DNA of 64,000 bases, from assembly GCF_016741935.1 (NCBI RefSeq), contig NZ_JAERRG010000013.1:1-64000 (forward strand). Reading direction: 5' to 3'. The DNA is from Streptomyces endocoffeicus. Its GTDB lineage: Bacteria; Actinomycetota; Actinomycetes; Streptomycetales; Streptomycetaceae. Position numbers and translations under genes: made by a program. The notes under the pieces were generated by a model that was not told the origin of the DNA, did not search any database, and saw nothing but the letters and a program-made list of their open reading frames with translations. The first letter of the stretch is position 1, and every line of letters starts with the position of its first letter. This document shows positions 44,711 to 52,781 of the stretch, piece after piece.

Positions 44711-45709
44711 TCATGCGGCGTCCGGAAGACCGGCGCCGGTGCTGGTCGCCGCGAGCAGATCGGCGAGGGCGTGCACGGCGCGCAGGGTGGGTACGGGGGT
44801 GCCGGTGAGACCGGCGAGTTCGACGACGGCGGCGAGCAGTACGTCGAGTTCGAGCGGCTTGCCCTTCTCCAGGTCCTGGAGGGTCGAGGTCTTGTGGTCG
44901 CCGACGCGCTCGGCGCCGGCCAGCCGCCGTTCGATGGAGATGGCGGGGTGGCAGCCGACGGCGGCGGCGACGGCGAGCGTCTCCCGCATCATCGCCTCGA
45001 CGAGCGCGCGGGTGTCGGAGTGGCGGCAGATCTGGCCCATGGTCGCGCGGGCGAGCGCGCTGATCGGGTTGAAGGAGATATTGCCGAGCAGCTTGATCCA
45101 GATGTCCTTGCGCAGATCGTGCTCGACAGGGCATTTGAGCCCGCCCGCGGACATCGCCTCGCTGAACTCGACGCAGCGCCGGGAGACGCTGCCGTCGGGC
45201 TCGCCGATGGAGAAGCGGGTGCCCTCCAAGTGGCGTACGACGCCGGGCGCTTCGATCTCGGTGGCCACGTAGACGACACAGCCGATCGCGCGTCTTCGGG
45301 GAAGCGTGGCCGAGACCGCGCCGCCCGGGTCGATGGATTCGATCCGGTGGCCGGCCAACGGGCCGTCGAGCCCGTGGAAATACCACCAGGGGATTCCGTT
45401 CTGGGCCGCGATGACGGCCGTACGGTCATGGAGCAGGGGGTGTACGAGCGGCCCGCACGCCGCGTACGAGGTGGCCTTCAGGCCCAGGAAGACGTAATCG
45501 ACCGGGCCGATGTCGGCCGGATCGTCGGTGGCGGCCGGGTGCGCGGTGAAGCCGAGGTCCGGACGGTCGCTGCGCACTATCACGCCACCCGCCCGCAGCG
45601 CCGCCAGATGCGGCCCACGGGCGAGTAGATGGACCTCGGCGCCCGCGCGGTGCAGGGCGGCTCCGACGAAGGCGCCGATCGCACCGGCGCCGACTACTGC
45701 GACTTTCAT
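44711..45709 (-). CDS. 2-dehydropantoate 2-reductase-like (ApbA/PanE family) protein
   Basis: A 332-aa NAD(P)-dependent reductase. The Rossmann motif is VAVVGAGAIGAFVGAAL, with KATSY (LGLKATSYAAC), the catalytic Lys region CPVEHDLRKDIWIKLLGN and the FNPISALARATMG stretch typical of the family. True KPRs supply pantothenate, but many paralogues reduce other 2-oxoacids. Its position as first gene of the formate dehydrogenase unit, behind a GntR-type site, argues for a catabolic role. GGAGAG precedes the ATG. Confidence 0.85.
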   Translation of the reverse strand: MKVAVVGAGAIGAFVGAALHRAGAEVHLLARGPHLAALRAGGVIVRSDRPDLGFTAHPAATDDPADIGPVDYVFLGLKATSYAACGPLVHPLLHDRTAVIAAQNGIPWWYFHGLDGPLAGHRIESIDPGGAVSATLPRRRAIGCVVYVATEIEAPGVVRHLEGTRFSIGEPDGSVSRRCVEFSEAMSAGGLKCPVEHDLRKDIWIKLLGNISFNPISALARATMGQICRHSDTRALVEAMMRETLAVAAAVGCHPAISIERRLAGAERVGDHKTSTLQDLEKGKPLELDVLLAAVVELAGLTGTPVPTLRAVHALADLLAATSTGAGLPDAA

Positions 45710-45765
45710 GGTGGGACTCTCCGTTCGGTTGAGGGGACCGAGCGTGTGAGTATCGTCGACAGAAT

Positions 45766-45779
45766 ATTGAATACAGTAT
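45766..45779. promoter_or_regulatory. Putative GntR operator in front of the reductase-fdh operon
   Basis: ATTGAATACAGTAT matches the reverse complement of the site at 47508-47521 at 11 of 14 positions, with the shared core ATTGnnTACAGT. It lies 57 bases upstream of the reductase start. Confidence 0.6.
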
Positions 45780-45850
45780 GCCCGAGAAGAGGGTCAAGGA
45801 GTCGGACGACACCTCAACCCTCTTCCGGTTTCCCGGTGATGGACCCTCGG

Positions 45851-45924
45851 ACGGTGAAGACAGCTCGGACCGTGAAGAGCTCAGCCGGCGGAGCGAGGTC
45901 AGCCGACGGAGTGAGCTCAGCCGG
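45851..45924. repeat. 18-20-bp tandem repeats covering the MFS small-subunit stop codon
   Basis: Units at 45851, 45869, 45889 and 45907 share GAG(C)TCAGCCG-like cores. The last unit contains the TGA (45917-45919, minus strand) of the small-subunit gene. The units drift away from the gene. Confidence 0.75.
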
Positions 45925-46039
45925 TGAAGAGCTGGGTGGCCTTCCGGACGAGTTCGTAGACCCCGTACCCGAAGGGCAGCACCACCCAGGCCCAGACGGC
46001 CACGGTCAGCGCGGTGCGGTTCCTGGTGGGCTCGGTCAT
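45917..46039 (-). CDS. MFS transporter small subunit (one-TM)
   Basis: A 40-aa protein, MTEPTRNRTALTVAVWAWVV leading into LPFGYGVYELVRKA, with one membrane helix. Its ATG overlaps the OFA carrier stop as ATGA (46036-46039). A small one-helix partner is known for OFA-type MFS carriers in annotated actinobacterial genomes. It probably stabilises or modulates the carrier. Confidence 0.82.
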   Translation of the reverse strand: MTEPTRNRTALTVAVWAWVVLPFGYGVYELVRKATQLFTG

Positions 46040-47424
46040 CGGTCCCCTCCCTTCTCGGCGGGCGCCGCCTCGGGCTCGGCCGCCGCGGGGGCCGGTTCGT
46101 GGAAGCGCGGATGGACCGGCCTTATCAGCTCGTTGGCGATGAAGCCGACGACCAGCAGCGCGATCATGATGGTGAGCGAGAGCGAGTACAGCCCGGGGCC
46201 GGTCTTCCCCGCCTCTTCCTGGTGGTCGGCCACCTTGTTGACGATGTACGGGCCGAGGACCCCGGCCACCGACCAGGCGGTGAGCAGCCGCCCGTGGATC
46301 GCGCCCACCTGATACGTGCCGAACAGGTCCTTCAGATACGCCGGAACGGTCGCGAAGCCGCCGCCGTAGAAGGAGAGGATCACCAGGGCGCACACCACGA
46401 ACAGAGGCTTTGAGGAGTCCCCGAGCTGTGAGATGGCCAGATACATCAGCGCGCCCACGCCCAGATAGACCCGGTACATGTTCTTGCGTCCGATGAGGTC
46501 GGAGGTGGACGACCACAGCAGCCGCCCGGCCATGTTGGCCGCCGACAGCAGGGCGACGAAACCGGCCGCCGCGGTGACGGACACGGGGGTGTCGGTGTCC
46601 TTGAAATAGTCGCCGATCATGGGCGCGGCCTTCTCCAGGATGCCGATGCCCGCCGTCACGTTCATGCACAGCACCACCCACAGGAACCAGAACTGCGGGG
46701 TGCGGATGGCGTTGCGCGCGGAGACGTCGGCCGTGCTGATCATGTGCCCCTGCTCCTGCGGCGGCTCCCAGCCGGCGGGCCGCCAGCCCTCGGGCGGTAC
46801 GCGCACCAGCAGCACGCCGAGGGTCATGAACACCGCGTAGGTCACGCCGTGGACCAGGAAGGTGGCGGCGATGCCGCCGTTGTCGGTGCCGAAGTGCTCC
46901 AGCAGCTTGCTGGACCAGGGCGAGGCGATCAGTGCCCCGCCGCCGAAGCCCATGATGGCGATGCCGGTGGCCATGCCGGGCCGGTCGGGGAACCACTTCA
47001 TCAGCGTGGAGACGGGGGAGATGTAGCCGATGCCCAGCCCGATCCCGCCGATGAAGCCGTAGCCGAGGACCACCAGCCAGTACTGGCTGGTGGCGGCGCC
47101 GAGCGAGGCGACGAGGAAGCCGGAGGAGAAGCAGACGAGGGAGACGAACATCGCCCAGCGCGGGCCGTTGCGCTCCACGAGCGTGCCGCCGAAGGCGGCG
47201 GACAGGCCGAGCATCACGATGCCCAGCTGGAAGGGGAGCGCGCTGGCCGTGCCCGAGAGGTCCATCGAGGACTCCAGGGGCGGCTTGAACACGCTCCACG
47301 CGTAGGCCTGGCCGATGGAGAGGTGGACGGACAGGGCGGCGGGCGGCACCAGCCAGCGGCTCCAGCCCGGTGGGGCCAGAGTGCGCGAGCGATGGAGCGG
47401 GCCGACGCGATCATTGGTGAGCAT
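46036..47424 (-). CDS. OFA-family oxalate/formate-type MFS transporter
   Basis: A 462-aa carrier with 12 predicted helices. LSIGQAYAWSVFKPPLE, GIGLGIGYISPVSTLMKWFPDRPG, GFGGGALIASPW and LPDLIGRKN-like loops match the oxalate:formate antiporter family. I chose ATG 47424, before the conserved region and clear of an upstream leader. It is divergent from the GntR regulator and near the formate dehydrogenase genes, so formate or oxalate uptake is likely. The acidic C-terminal tail (AEPEAAPAEKGGD) precedes the coupled small subunit. Confidence 0.92.
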   Translation of the reverse strand: MLTNDRVGPLHRSRTLAPPGWSRWLVPPAALSVHLSIGQAYAWSVFKPPLESSMDLSGTASALPFQLGIVMLGLSAAFGGTLVERNGPRWAMFVSLVCFSSGFLVASLGAATSQYWLVVLGYGFIGGIGLGIGYISPVSTLMKWFPDRPGMATGIAIMGFGGGALIASPWSSKLLEHFGTDNGGIAATFLVHGVTYAVFMTLGVLLVRVPPEGWRPAGWEPPQEQGHMISTADVSARNAIRTPQFWFLWVVLCMNVTAGIGILEKAAPMIGDYFKDTDTPVSVTAAAGFVALLSAANMAGRLLWSSTSDLIGRKNMYRVYLGVGALMYLAISQLGDSSKPLFVVCALVILSFYGGGFATVPAYLKDLFGTYQVGAIHGRLLTAWSVAGVLGPYIVNKVADHQEEAGKTGPGLYSLSLTIMIALLVVGFIANELIRPVHPRFHEPAPAAAEPEAAPAEKGGDR

Positions 47425-47507
47425 GTGCCCGGACTTTAAGGATTCAACGAGTCGATGACTAGACGTCAAAGCGCCTGGGATGTGTCGGCGGCGTGGACGG
47501 GTTGGGT

Positions 47508-47521
47508 AAACTGTAGACAAT
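47508..47521. promoter_or_regulatory. Putative GntR operator between the OFA carrier and gntR genes
   Basis: AAACTGTAGACAAT reads ATTGTCTACAGTTT on the other strand. The TTGTCTACAG core is close to the T-GT-n-AC-A style of FCD-type GntR sites. It lies 60 bases before the GntR start and 83 before the OFA start. Confidence 0.6.
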
Positions 47522-47581
47522 AACCAATTCACGCATCCGTGAATCCGGACATCCGGTGAACAGCGAGCCAGAGGGGGCGCG

Positions 47582-48259
47582 ATGCTGTCCAGAGGACTGC
47601 CGCAGGGCGCGATGCCGAAGCTGGAGCGGCCCGGGCCACTCCGTGAGCGCGTCTACGAGGCGCTGCTCGAACTCATCACCACCCGCGCCCTCCGCCCTGG
47701 CCAGCACCTTGTGGAGAGCGAGCTCGCCGGCCAGCTCGGCGTCTCCCGCCAGCCGGTGCGCGAGGCCCTCCAGCGGCTCAACACCGAGGGCTGGGTCGAT
47801 CTGCGGCCCGCCCAGGGCGCGTTCGTCCACGAGCCCACCGAGGAGGAGGCCGATCAGCTCCTTACGGTACGCACGCTCCTCGAGGCCGAGGCCGCCCGGC
47901 TGGCCGCGGCCGGGGCCGACGAGACCGGCGTCGCCGCCCTGGAGGACCTGTGCGCGAAGGGCGAGCGCGCGGTCCTGGACGACGATGTGGACGGCGCGGT
48001 CGCGGCCAACGCCGAATTCCACGCCAAGGTGATGGAACTGGCCGGAAACGCGGTCCTGTCCGAACTGGCCGCCCAGGTGGACCGCAGGGTCCGCTGGTAC
48101 TACACCCCGGTCGCCCGCCAGCGCGGCAAACAGTCCTGGATCGAGCACCGCGAGCTGATCGCGGCCATCACCGCGGGCGACCAACACGGCGCCACGGCCG
48201 TCATGCGCGCCCACACCGAACACACCCGCCGCACCTACCACGACCGCGAGCGTCCCTGA
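47582..48259 (+). CDS. GntR-family (FCD domain) transcriptional regulator
   Basis: A 225-aa regulator. The winged HTH (LVESELAGQLGVSRQPVREALQRL) is followed by an FadR-type FCD domain with metal/ligand residues near AEFHAKVMELAGN and EHRELIAAI. FCD regulators commonly respond to carboxylates. Its position opposite the OFA carrier and the shared operator with the fdh unit suggest it controls formate/oxalate use. An alternative ATG at 47612 would shorten it by 10 residues. Confidence 0.9.
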   Translation: MLSRGLPQGAMPKLERPGPLRERVYEALLELITTRALRPGQHLVESELAGQLGVSRQPVREALQRLNTEGWVDLRPAQGAFVHEPTEEEADQLLTVRTLLEAEAARLAAAGADETGVAALEDLCAKGERAVLDDDVDGAVAANAEFHAKVMELAGNAVLSELAAQVDRRVRWYYTPVARQRGKQSWIEHRELIAAITAGDQHGATAVMRAHTEHTRRTYHDRERP

Positions 48260-48290
48260 CCCGATCCGGGGGTCCGCTGATCCGCCGGTC

Positions 48291-48319
48291 CTGTTACGGG
48301 TTGGGCGACCGGCTGTTAC
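48291..48319. promoter_or_regulatory. Direct heptamer repeats upstream of the T7SS-like operon
   Basis: CTGTTAC occurs at 48291-48297 and 48313-48319, 22 bases apart (two helical turns), about 110 bases before the first gene. This layout suits activators that bind direct repeats on one DNA face. No test is possible here. Confidence 0.35.
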
Positions 48320-48428
48320 AGAGCGGTGGCGGGACTGTCGGTGCCCGGGGCCATACTGAGATGGGTCGGGCCTCCGACGCGGGGCCCGCTCGACGGAACC
48401 ATGGCGACTACCCAACGGGGGTGGGTTC

Positions 48429-48761
48429 GTGAAGTTCGACATGGGCAGTTCCACGCTGTCAACGCTGACGTCCCAGACATCCGGATCGAGTGATGACCTG
48501 GGGGCGCTCATCCGCCAACTGATCGCCGCGGCACAGCCGCTGGAGGGCCGTTTCAACGGCTCGGGCAAGGCGGCGTTCGACCAGTTCAAGCAGAACGCGG
48601 ACGAGATCACCGCGGCGCTCAACGGCTCGCTCCGGGACATCCTGGGCGGTCAGTCCGGGATGGACAAGGCATTCGGCAGCGGTGACGTGGAGTCGGCGGA
48701 CAACGCGCGGCAGACCATGGCCGCGGCCAATTTCGACGCGGCCCGCTTCGGCGGCCGGTGA
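48429..48761 (+). CDS. WXG100-like protein, first copy
   Basis: A 110-aa helical protein of WXG100 size. The central turn reads RFNGSGKAAFDQF, a W-x-G-like motif with Phe-Asn-Gly instead of Trp. The sequence shows two long helices either side. Such proteins are substrates or chaperones of type VII secretion. It starts at GTG and heads the operon, 22 bases before the second WXG100-like gene. Confidence 0.8.
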   Translation: MKFDMGSSTLSTLTSQTSGSSDDLGALIRQLIAAAQPLEGRFNGSGKAAFDQFKQNADEITAALNGSLRDILGGQSGMDKAFGSGDVESADNARQTMAAANFDAARFGGR

Positions 48762-48782
48762 ACACGGCGGGGGTGACGAGCG

Positions 48783-49091
48783 ATGGGGAATCAGGATCGG
48801 CGCAGCTATGACACGGGGGCGTCGGGTGAGGTGCAGGGCAGCCTCGGCGTGGTGATCGGGCAGCTGGAGCGGGTGCTCACCGACCGGGACCGGGCCGTGA
48901 AGGCGGCCATGGCGGACTTCACCGCCGACGGTGTGGCGGACGAATACCACGGCAAGGAAGCGCGGTGGAACAAGGCCGCCGCCGAGGTGCGGCAGATCAT
49001 CCAGCTGGTGAAGTCCACGCTGGAGAAGAACGACGGCACCGCCCAGCAGACGCTGTCCCGGGCCAAGGCCGCAGTGGACGCCATCGGCTGA
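48783..49091 (+). CDS. WXG100-like protein, second copy
   Basis: A 102-aa protein with helix-turn-helix layout. The central segment DEYHGKEARWNKAAAEV contains Trp but no clear WxG. Heptads of Leu/Ile/Val (VVIGQLERVL, VRQIIQLVKSTL) suggest helical pairing with the preceding protein. It lies directly after the first WXG100-like gene. Confidence 0.78.
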   Translation: MGNQDRRSYDTGASGEVQGSLGVVIGQLERVLTDRDRAVKAAMADFTADGVADEYHGKEARWNKAAAEVRQIIQLVKSTLEKNDGTAQQTLSRAKAAVDAIG

Positions 49092-49132
49092 ACTCGCGCG
49101 ACACCGCGCGCCGTTGAGGCTGAAAGGGGGAC

Positions 49133-49534
49133 GTGGTGGGGAAGCCTGAGGACGGCTGGGACATCGACACCAGTGGGGTGCGCGGTGTCCTTCTCAAGAC
49201 CGGACATGTCGCCGACGACATCGAGGGCCAGGCGAAGTCGTACGGCAAGCACCTGCTGAGCGTCGCGAAGTCGGCGGGCACGCTGAGCATGGGGTGCGGG
49301 CCCAAGCCCGAGGGCGGGCCCGTCGCCGCCGCACTGGTCGAGTTCGAGCAGAAGACAGAGAACGACATCAAGTACATCGCCGCGCGCTCCGGCAAGTCGA
49401 TCAAGGGTGCGGCGACCGCCACCAAGGAGTACGTCGGGGGCGACCTCGCCATGGCGGCGCACGCCCAGCGCGAGGCGTTGAAAGCACCCGATCTGAACCC
49501 TCCGGGTCAACACCATCGGAACGGTCCGAGATGA
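49133..49534 (+). CDS. DUF6507-like protein
   Basis: A 133-aa protein resembling the DUF6507 family found beside actinobacterial T7SS toxins: WDIDTSGVRGVLLKTG, then helical sequence with GPVAAALVEFEQ and a C-terminal AHAQREALKA. It probably serves as an N-terminal adaptor or co-secreted helper for the following toxin. It overlaps the toxin start as ATGA (49531-49534). GTG start, with a second GTG three bases later. Confidence 0.7.
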   Translation: MVGKPEDGWDIDTSGVRGVLLKTGHVADDIEGQAKSYGKHLLSVAKSAGTLSMGCGPKPEGGPVAAALVEFEQKTENDIKYIAARSGKSIKGAATATKEYVGGDLAMAAHAQREALKAPDLNPPGQHHRNGPR

Positions 49535-51615
49535 TCAGTCTGGATGGCATTCCCGAATTCACGGGAAACCTGGAGCAGTTGGAGAAGGACGCTCCGGCGC
49601 TGAAGACGGACGCCGGTCACATCCGTAAGACCGGCCAGGGGGTCCACGACCAGTTCCAGGGCCTGTCGGCGTACTACACGGCGCCCGAGGCCGAGCAGCT
49701 GTTCGCGACCACCAGGCCGGTCAAGGAGAAGGCCGACGGGTTCGCGACCGGGCTGGAGGCCGTCAGCGGCGCCCTGAGCGCATACGCCACCGAGGTGCGG
49801 CCGATCGTCGAGCGGCTCAAGCGGCTCAGGGCGGACGCCGCCGAGTTCATCAGGGAGAACGGGGGCGACGACGACTGGAAGCACGACGGGGACAAGGTCC
49901 AGCACAACAATGATCTGATGGCCGACGTGGGCGAGGCCACGGCCGCGTTCGAGGCCGCCGAGCGGAGCTGTGCCAACAAGATCAGTGCTCTGGTCGGCGG
50001 CACCCACTGGGTGGTCGACGACGGTACCCACAAGCCGGGGATGTACGGCTACACGGCCGATGTCTTCCAGCACGCGGAAAAGACGCCGTGGGGCACCCAG
50101 GAGTCGGAGACGCACCACTGGTACGAGTTCGGCCACTGGATCAAGAGCTTCGTCTGGGACGGCTTCATCGTCGACGGCGTCTGGGGCACCATCCGGGGCC
50201 TGGGCACCATGGTCGGCGTCGACGGCTGGGACGCCTTCAAGAACTCCTGGGCGAACCTCGGCAAGCTGGCCGTGGGCCTGTCGCTGAACACGCTGGTGCC
50301 GGGCTGGTTCGCGACGCCCGACTCCATGTTGCCGGGGTTCCTCAAGAGCACCAAACACACCATGATCAACGCCGGTAAGGCGATGGTGGCGTGGGACGAG
50401 TGGGGCAAGAACCCGGCGCGCGCGGCGGGCGGGGTCACGTTCAACGTGCTCACGGCCATCGCCACGGACGGCGCGGGGTCCGCCGCCAAGTCGGGCGCCG
50501 TCGCGCGGACGCTCAGCGTGGCGGGGAAGGTCGGCAAGGTCGTGGACCCGATGACCTACGTCTTCAAGGGCGCGGGCATCGGGCTGTCCAAGCTCAAGGT
50601 CGGCGACCTGGTGAGCCATCTGAGGAATTTGCGCGCCGGGAGCGGTGTGCAGCTGCCGGACGGCTCGCTCAAACTTCCGGACGACACGGTCTTCCGCCCG
50701 GACGGCTCGGTCAAGCTGCCCGACGGCAGCGTCCTGCACAAGAACGGCGCCCTCGAACTCCCCGACGGCACCGTGCACCACCCGGTGCACGAGCCGTCCG
50801 CCGCCGAACGGCAGGCGCCGGGCGCGGCCCAGCACCCCCGGCAGCGGGAGCTCGCCCATGTGGGTGCCCCCGGCCGCGAGGTGGGCCGCGCCCCCGACGA
50901 CCTGGGGCCCCGCGCGAGCAAGGACGATCCGAACGACCCACCGAACGACCCGCCCGAGAAGCACACCCCCACCACGAGCGGCGGCTCCCACCCCACCACC
51001 CACGACACCGGTACCCCCACCCACGACCCCGCCGCCCCGGGCGGTGGCAGCGGCCCGGGTGGCGGCGGTGGTCCTGGGGGCGGCGGCCCCCACGACCCGG
51101 GTGGCCCTGGTGACACTGGTGGTCCCCATGAGTCGGGCGGTCCAGGTGACGACGGGCAGCCGTCGGGTCAGCGCGGATGGAAAGCGAGGGATGACATCGT
51201 CGGCTCGGCTCGGGGCAAGACGCTTCTGCCGCCTAATCGGCGACATTCGCTCAGCGGCGTGAAGCACGGGAAGGTCGTCCAGGAGAACACCATCATCCGG
51301 CCGGAGTTCAAGGACGCGGTGAACAAGGATATCGCCGACATCGCGGCCGGCCGGGCTGAGTTCAATCCTCGCACCCAGCACTACACCATTAACGGCAGAA
51401 GCTACGGGGTTGAGCCGAGCGGTAGGGTATTCCCGGTGTCCGGACCCGGTCTGGTCCCCATGAATCGGGTGGAGTATGAAGCGTTGAAGGCAATCATGAA
51501 GGTCAATGGTGACCTGGGCAAACTCGAAAAGATGTTTTCCAACGCGCCGAAGTTCACGGAAAACCCTGGTGCCGTCCAGAAGGCGATCGACATGTATCGG
51601 GAATACTACTCATGA
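49531..51615 (+). CDS. T7SS-associated polymorphic toxin
   Basis: A 694-aa protein. An N-terminal helical domain (about 1-150, FTGNLEQLEKDAPALK and on) is followed by the conserved middle region HWIKSFVWDGFIVDGVWGT, LVPGWFATPDSML and AWDEWGKNPARAAGGVTFNV seen in streptomycete T7SS toxins. Then come LPDG repeats (about 375-405), a Pro/Gly/His-rich linker (about 465-550), and a C-terminal tip of about 140 residues (RRHSLSGVKHGKVV, YTINGRSYGVEPSGRVFP). The tip's DNA is less GC-rich than the rest. I do not recognise the toxin fold. It is coupled to an immunity candidate. Confidence 0.82.
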   Translation: MISLDGIPEFTGNLEQLEKDAPALKTDAGHIRKTGQGVHDQFQGLSAYYTAPEAEQLFATTRPVKEKADGFATGLEAVSGALSAYATEVRPIVERLKRLRADAAEFIRENGGDDDWKHDGDKVQHNNDLMADVGEATAAFEAAERSCANKISALVGGTHWVVDDGTHKPGMYGYTADVFQHAEKTPWGTQESETHHWYEFGHWIKSFVWDGFIVDGVWGTIRGLGTMVGVDGWDAFKNSWANLGKLAVGLSLNTLVPGWFATPDSMLPGFLKSTKHTMINAGKAMVAWDEWGKNPARAAGGVTFNVLTAIATDGAGSAAKSGAVARTLSVAGKVGKVVDPMTYVFKGAGIGLSKLKVGDLVSHLRNLRAGSGVQLPDGSLKLPDDTVFRPDGSVKLPDGSVLHKNGALELPDGTVHHPVHEPSAAERQAPGAAQHPRQRELAHVGAPGREVGRAPDDLGPRASKDDPNDPPNDPPEKHTPTTSGGSHPTTHDTGTPTHDPAAPGGGSGPGGGGGPGGGGPHDPGGPGDTGGPHESGGPGDDGQPSGQRGWKARDDIVGSARGKTLLPPNRRHSLSGVKHGKVVQENTIIRPEFKDAVNKDIADIAAGRAEFNPRTQHYTINGRSYGVEPSGRVFPVSGPGLVPMNRVEYEALKAIMKVNGDLGKLEKMFSNAPKFTENPGAVQKAIDMYREYYS

Positions 51616-52481
51616 TGTACAACCTCCTGGTTCCGGGTGAGCGTGTACCCGAGCGGCTGGATGCGGTGCTGTCCGGGGCGTTCGGAGTCCCGGTGGCGGA
51701 TGTGGACGTCTCCGACGAGTCCGAGGTGGAGAACCGCAACTGGAACGCCACCGTCACGTGTGAGTACGAGGAGATGTCCGGCGATGTCCGCTGGGCGCTC
51801 ACGGTGTACGCGAGCGAGGAAGTGAGCCCGCAGCCGTCCGAGGAGGCGTTGGCGAGGGCGCTGGCGCGGGAGCTCGACGTGCCCGTGCTCTTCCTCGGGG
51901 AGGGGCCGCTTCCGCCTGGCGTTCGGCAGGTGGCGACGCCGGAGGGGCAGGTGACGCACGCCCGCATCGGGGAGCCGGAAGCCGATGAGGAGGGTGCCAC
52001 GGTCGAGGCGGTCGAAATTCCCGTCGCCGGATTTCCCAAAGCCGCTGTACACAAGCTTCCGGAAATCATCAGGGAGTTGCGGCTTTCCACACCAGTGACT
52101 GACTCCCATGTCGCTCCAGAGGCGGGCGGGCCACTGAGCAGGGTCTACGATCTGCTGGTCAATTGGGAGCGGCTTACGGTGCGTATGGCGCAGGGGTGGC
52201 CCCCCTCCCACTGGTACCCGGCCTCGATGTACGCGGAGGATCTCGCCTTTCGCGACGAGCTCACTGAGCGTGTCGCGGCGCTTTCCGGGCCCCAGCGGGT
52301 ATCCGCCCAGCGGGCCCTTGGCGAAGTGGACGCGATCTACCGCGGGCTCACAACTGATGACGGCGGCCGGGCGCTCGCCGCGGCGGTATCCGTACCCTCG
52401 GCGTACAGCGAAGGCGAACTCCCGTGGTACTGGCGGCGTCGTCCGGTCGAGCTTCCATGGGGCGAGGACCAGGCGGGCTGA
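51612..52481 (+). CDS. Likely immunity protein of the T7SS toxin
   Basis: A 289-aa acidic cytoplasmic protein with no recognisable family. The N-terminal part (about 1-105, LVPGERVPERLDAVLSGAF) resembles small alpha/beta immunity folds, and the C-terminal half (about 150-285) is helical. Its ATG overlaps the toxin stop as ATGA (51612-51615), the usual toxin-immunity order. It is long for an immunity protein and could be a fusion of two. Function is inferred from position. Confidence 0.65.
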   Translation: MMYNLLVPGERVPERLDAVLSGAFGVPVADVDVSDESEVENRNWNATVTCEYEEMSGDVRWALTVYASEEVSPQPSEEALARALARELDVPVLFLGEGPLPPGVRQVATPEGQVTHARIGEPEADEEGATVEAVEIPVAGFPKAAVHKLPEIIRELRLSTPVTDSHVAPEAGGPLSRVYDLLVNWERLTVRMAQGWPPSHWYPASMYAEDLAFRDELTERVAALSGPQRVSAQRALGEVDAIYRGLTTDDGGRALAAAVSVPSAYSEGELPWYWRRRPVELPWGEDQAG

Positions 52482-52488
52482 GCGACCG

Positions 52489-52758
52489 ATGGCACGGGAC
52501 TACGACAGTCAGCTGCTGGAGTCGGTGGCGGTCCGGCGGCGGCGGATTCGGGACGCGTTGTTGTTCGGCGCGCAGCGGGGGCGGCGGTCGGTGGATGAGA
52601 GTTTGGGGAAGGTGTTCGCGGGCATCGTGATCGCGGCGGTGCTGTGTGCCGGGTGCGTGGGGTGGTCGTTCATCTCCGACACCATCGGCAAGCAGGGCCG
52701 GTCCGCGCCGGGTGTGCTGACGCCTTCGTCCACCGCGGCGACGGACACGGCCCGGTAG
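52489..52758 (+). CDS. Single-TM protein of the T7SS-like operon
   Basis: An 89-aa protein with a basic N-terminus (AVRRRRIRDALLFGAQRGRRS), one membrane helix (VFAGIVIAAVLCAGCVGWSFI) and a short Ser/Thr-rich outer tail. It sits between the immunity gene and eccD, 7 bases after the former. Small proteins like this are common in streptomycete T7SS loci. They may be minimal versions of the one-TM EccB or EccE anchor, but no sequence motif shows this. Confidence 0.7.
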   Translation: MARDYDSQLLESVAVRRRRIRDALLFGAQRGRRSVDESLGKVFAGIVIAAVLCAGCVGWSFISDTIGKQGRSAPGVLTPSSTAATDTAR

Positions 52759-52781
52759 GGCCTGTCGGGGGAGGGGGAATC

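Noticed and set aside
42584..45628. Long plus-strand open frame of about 1000 codons opposite the fdh genes
   Set aside because: It overlaps three genes with clear cofactor motifs on the other strand and has no family signature.
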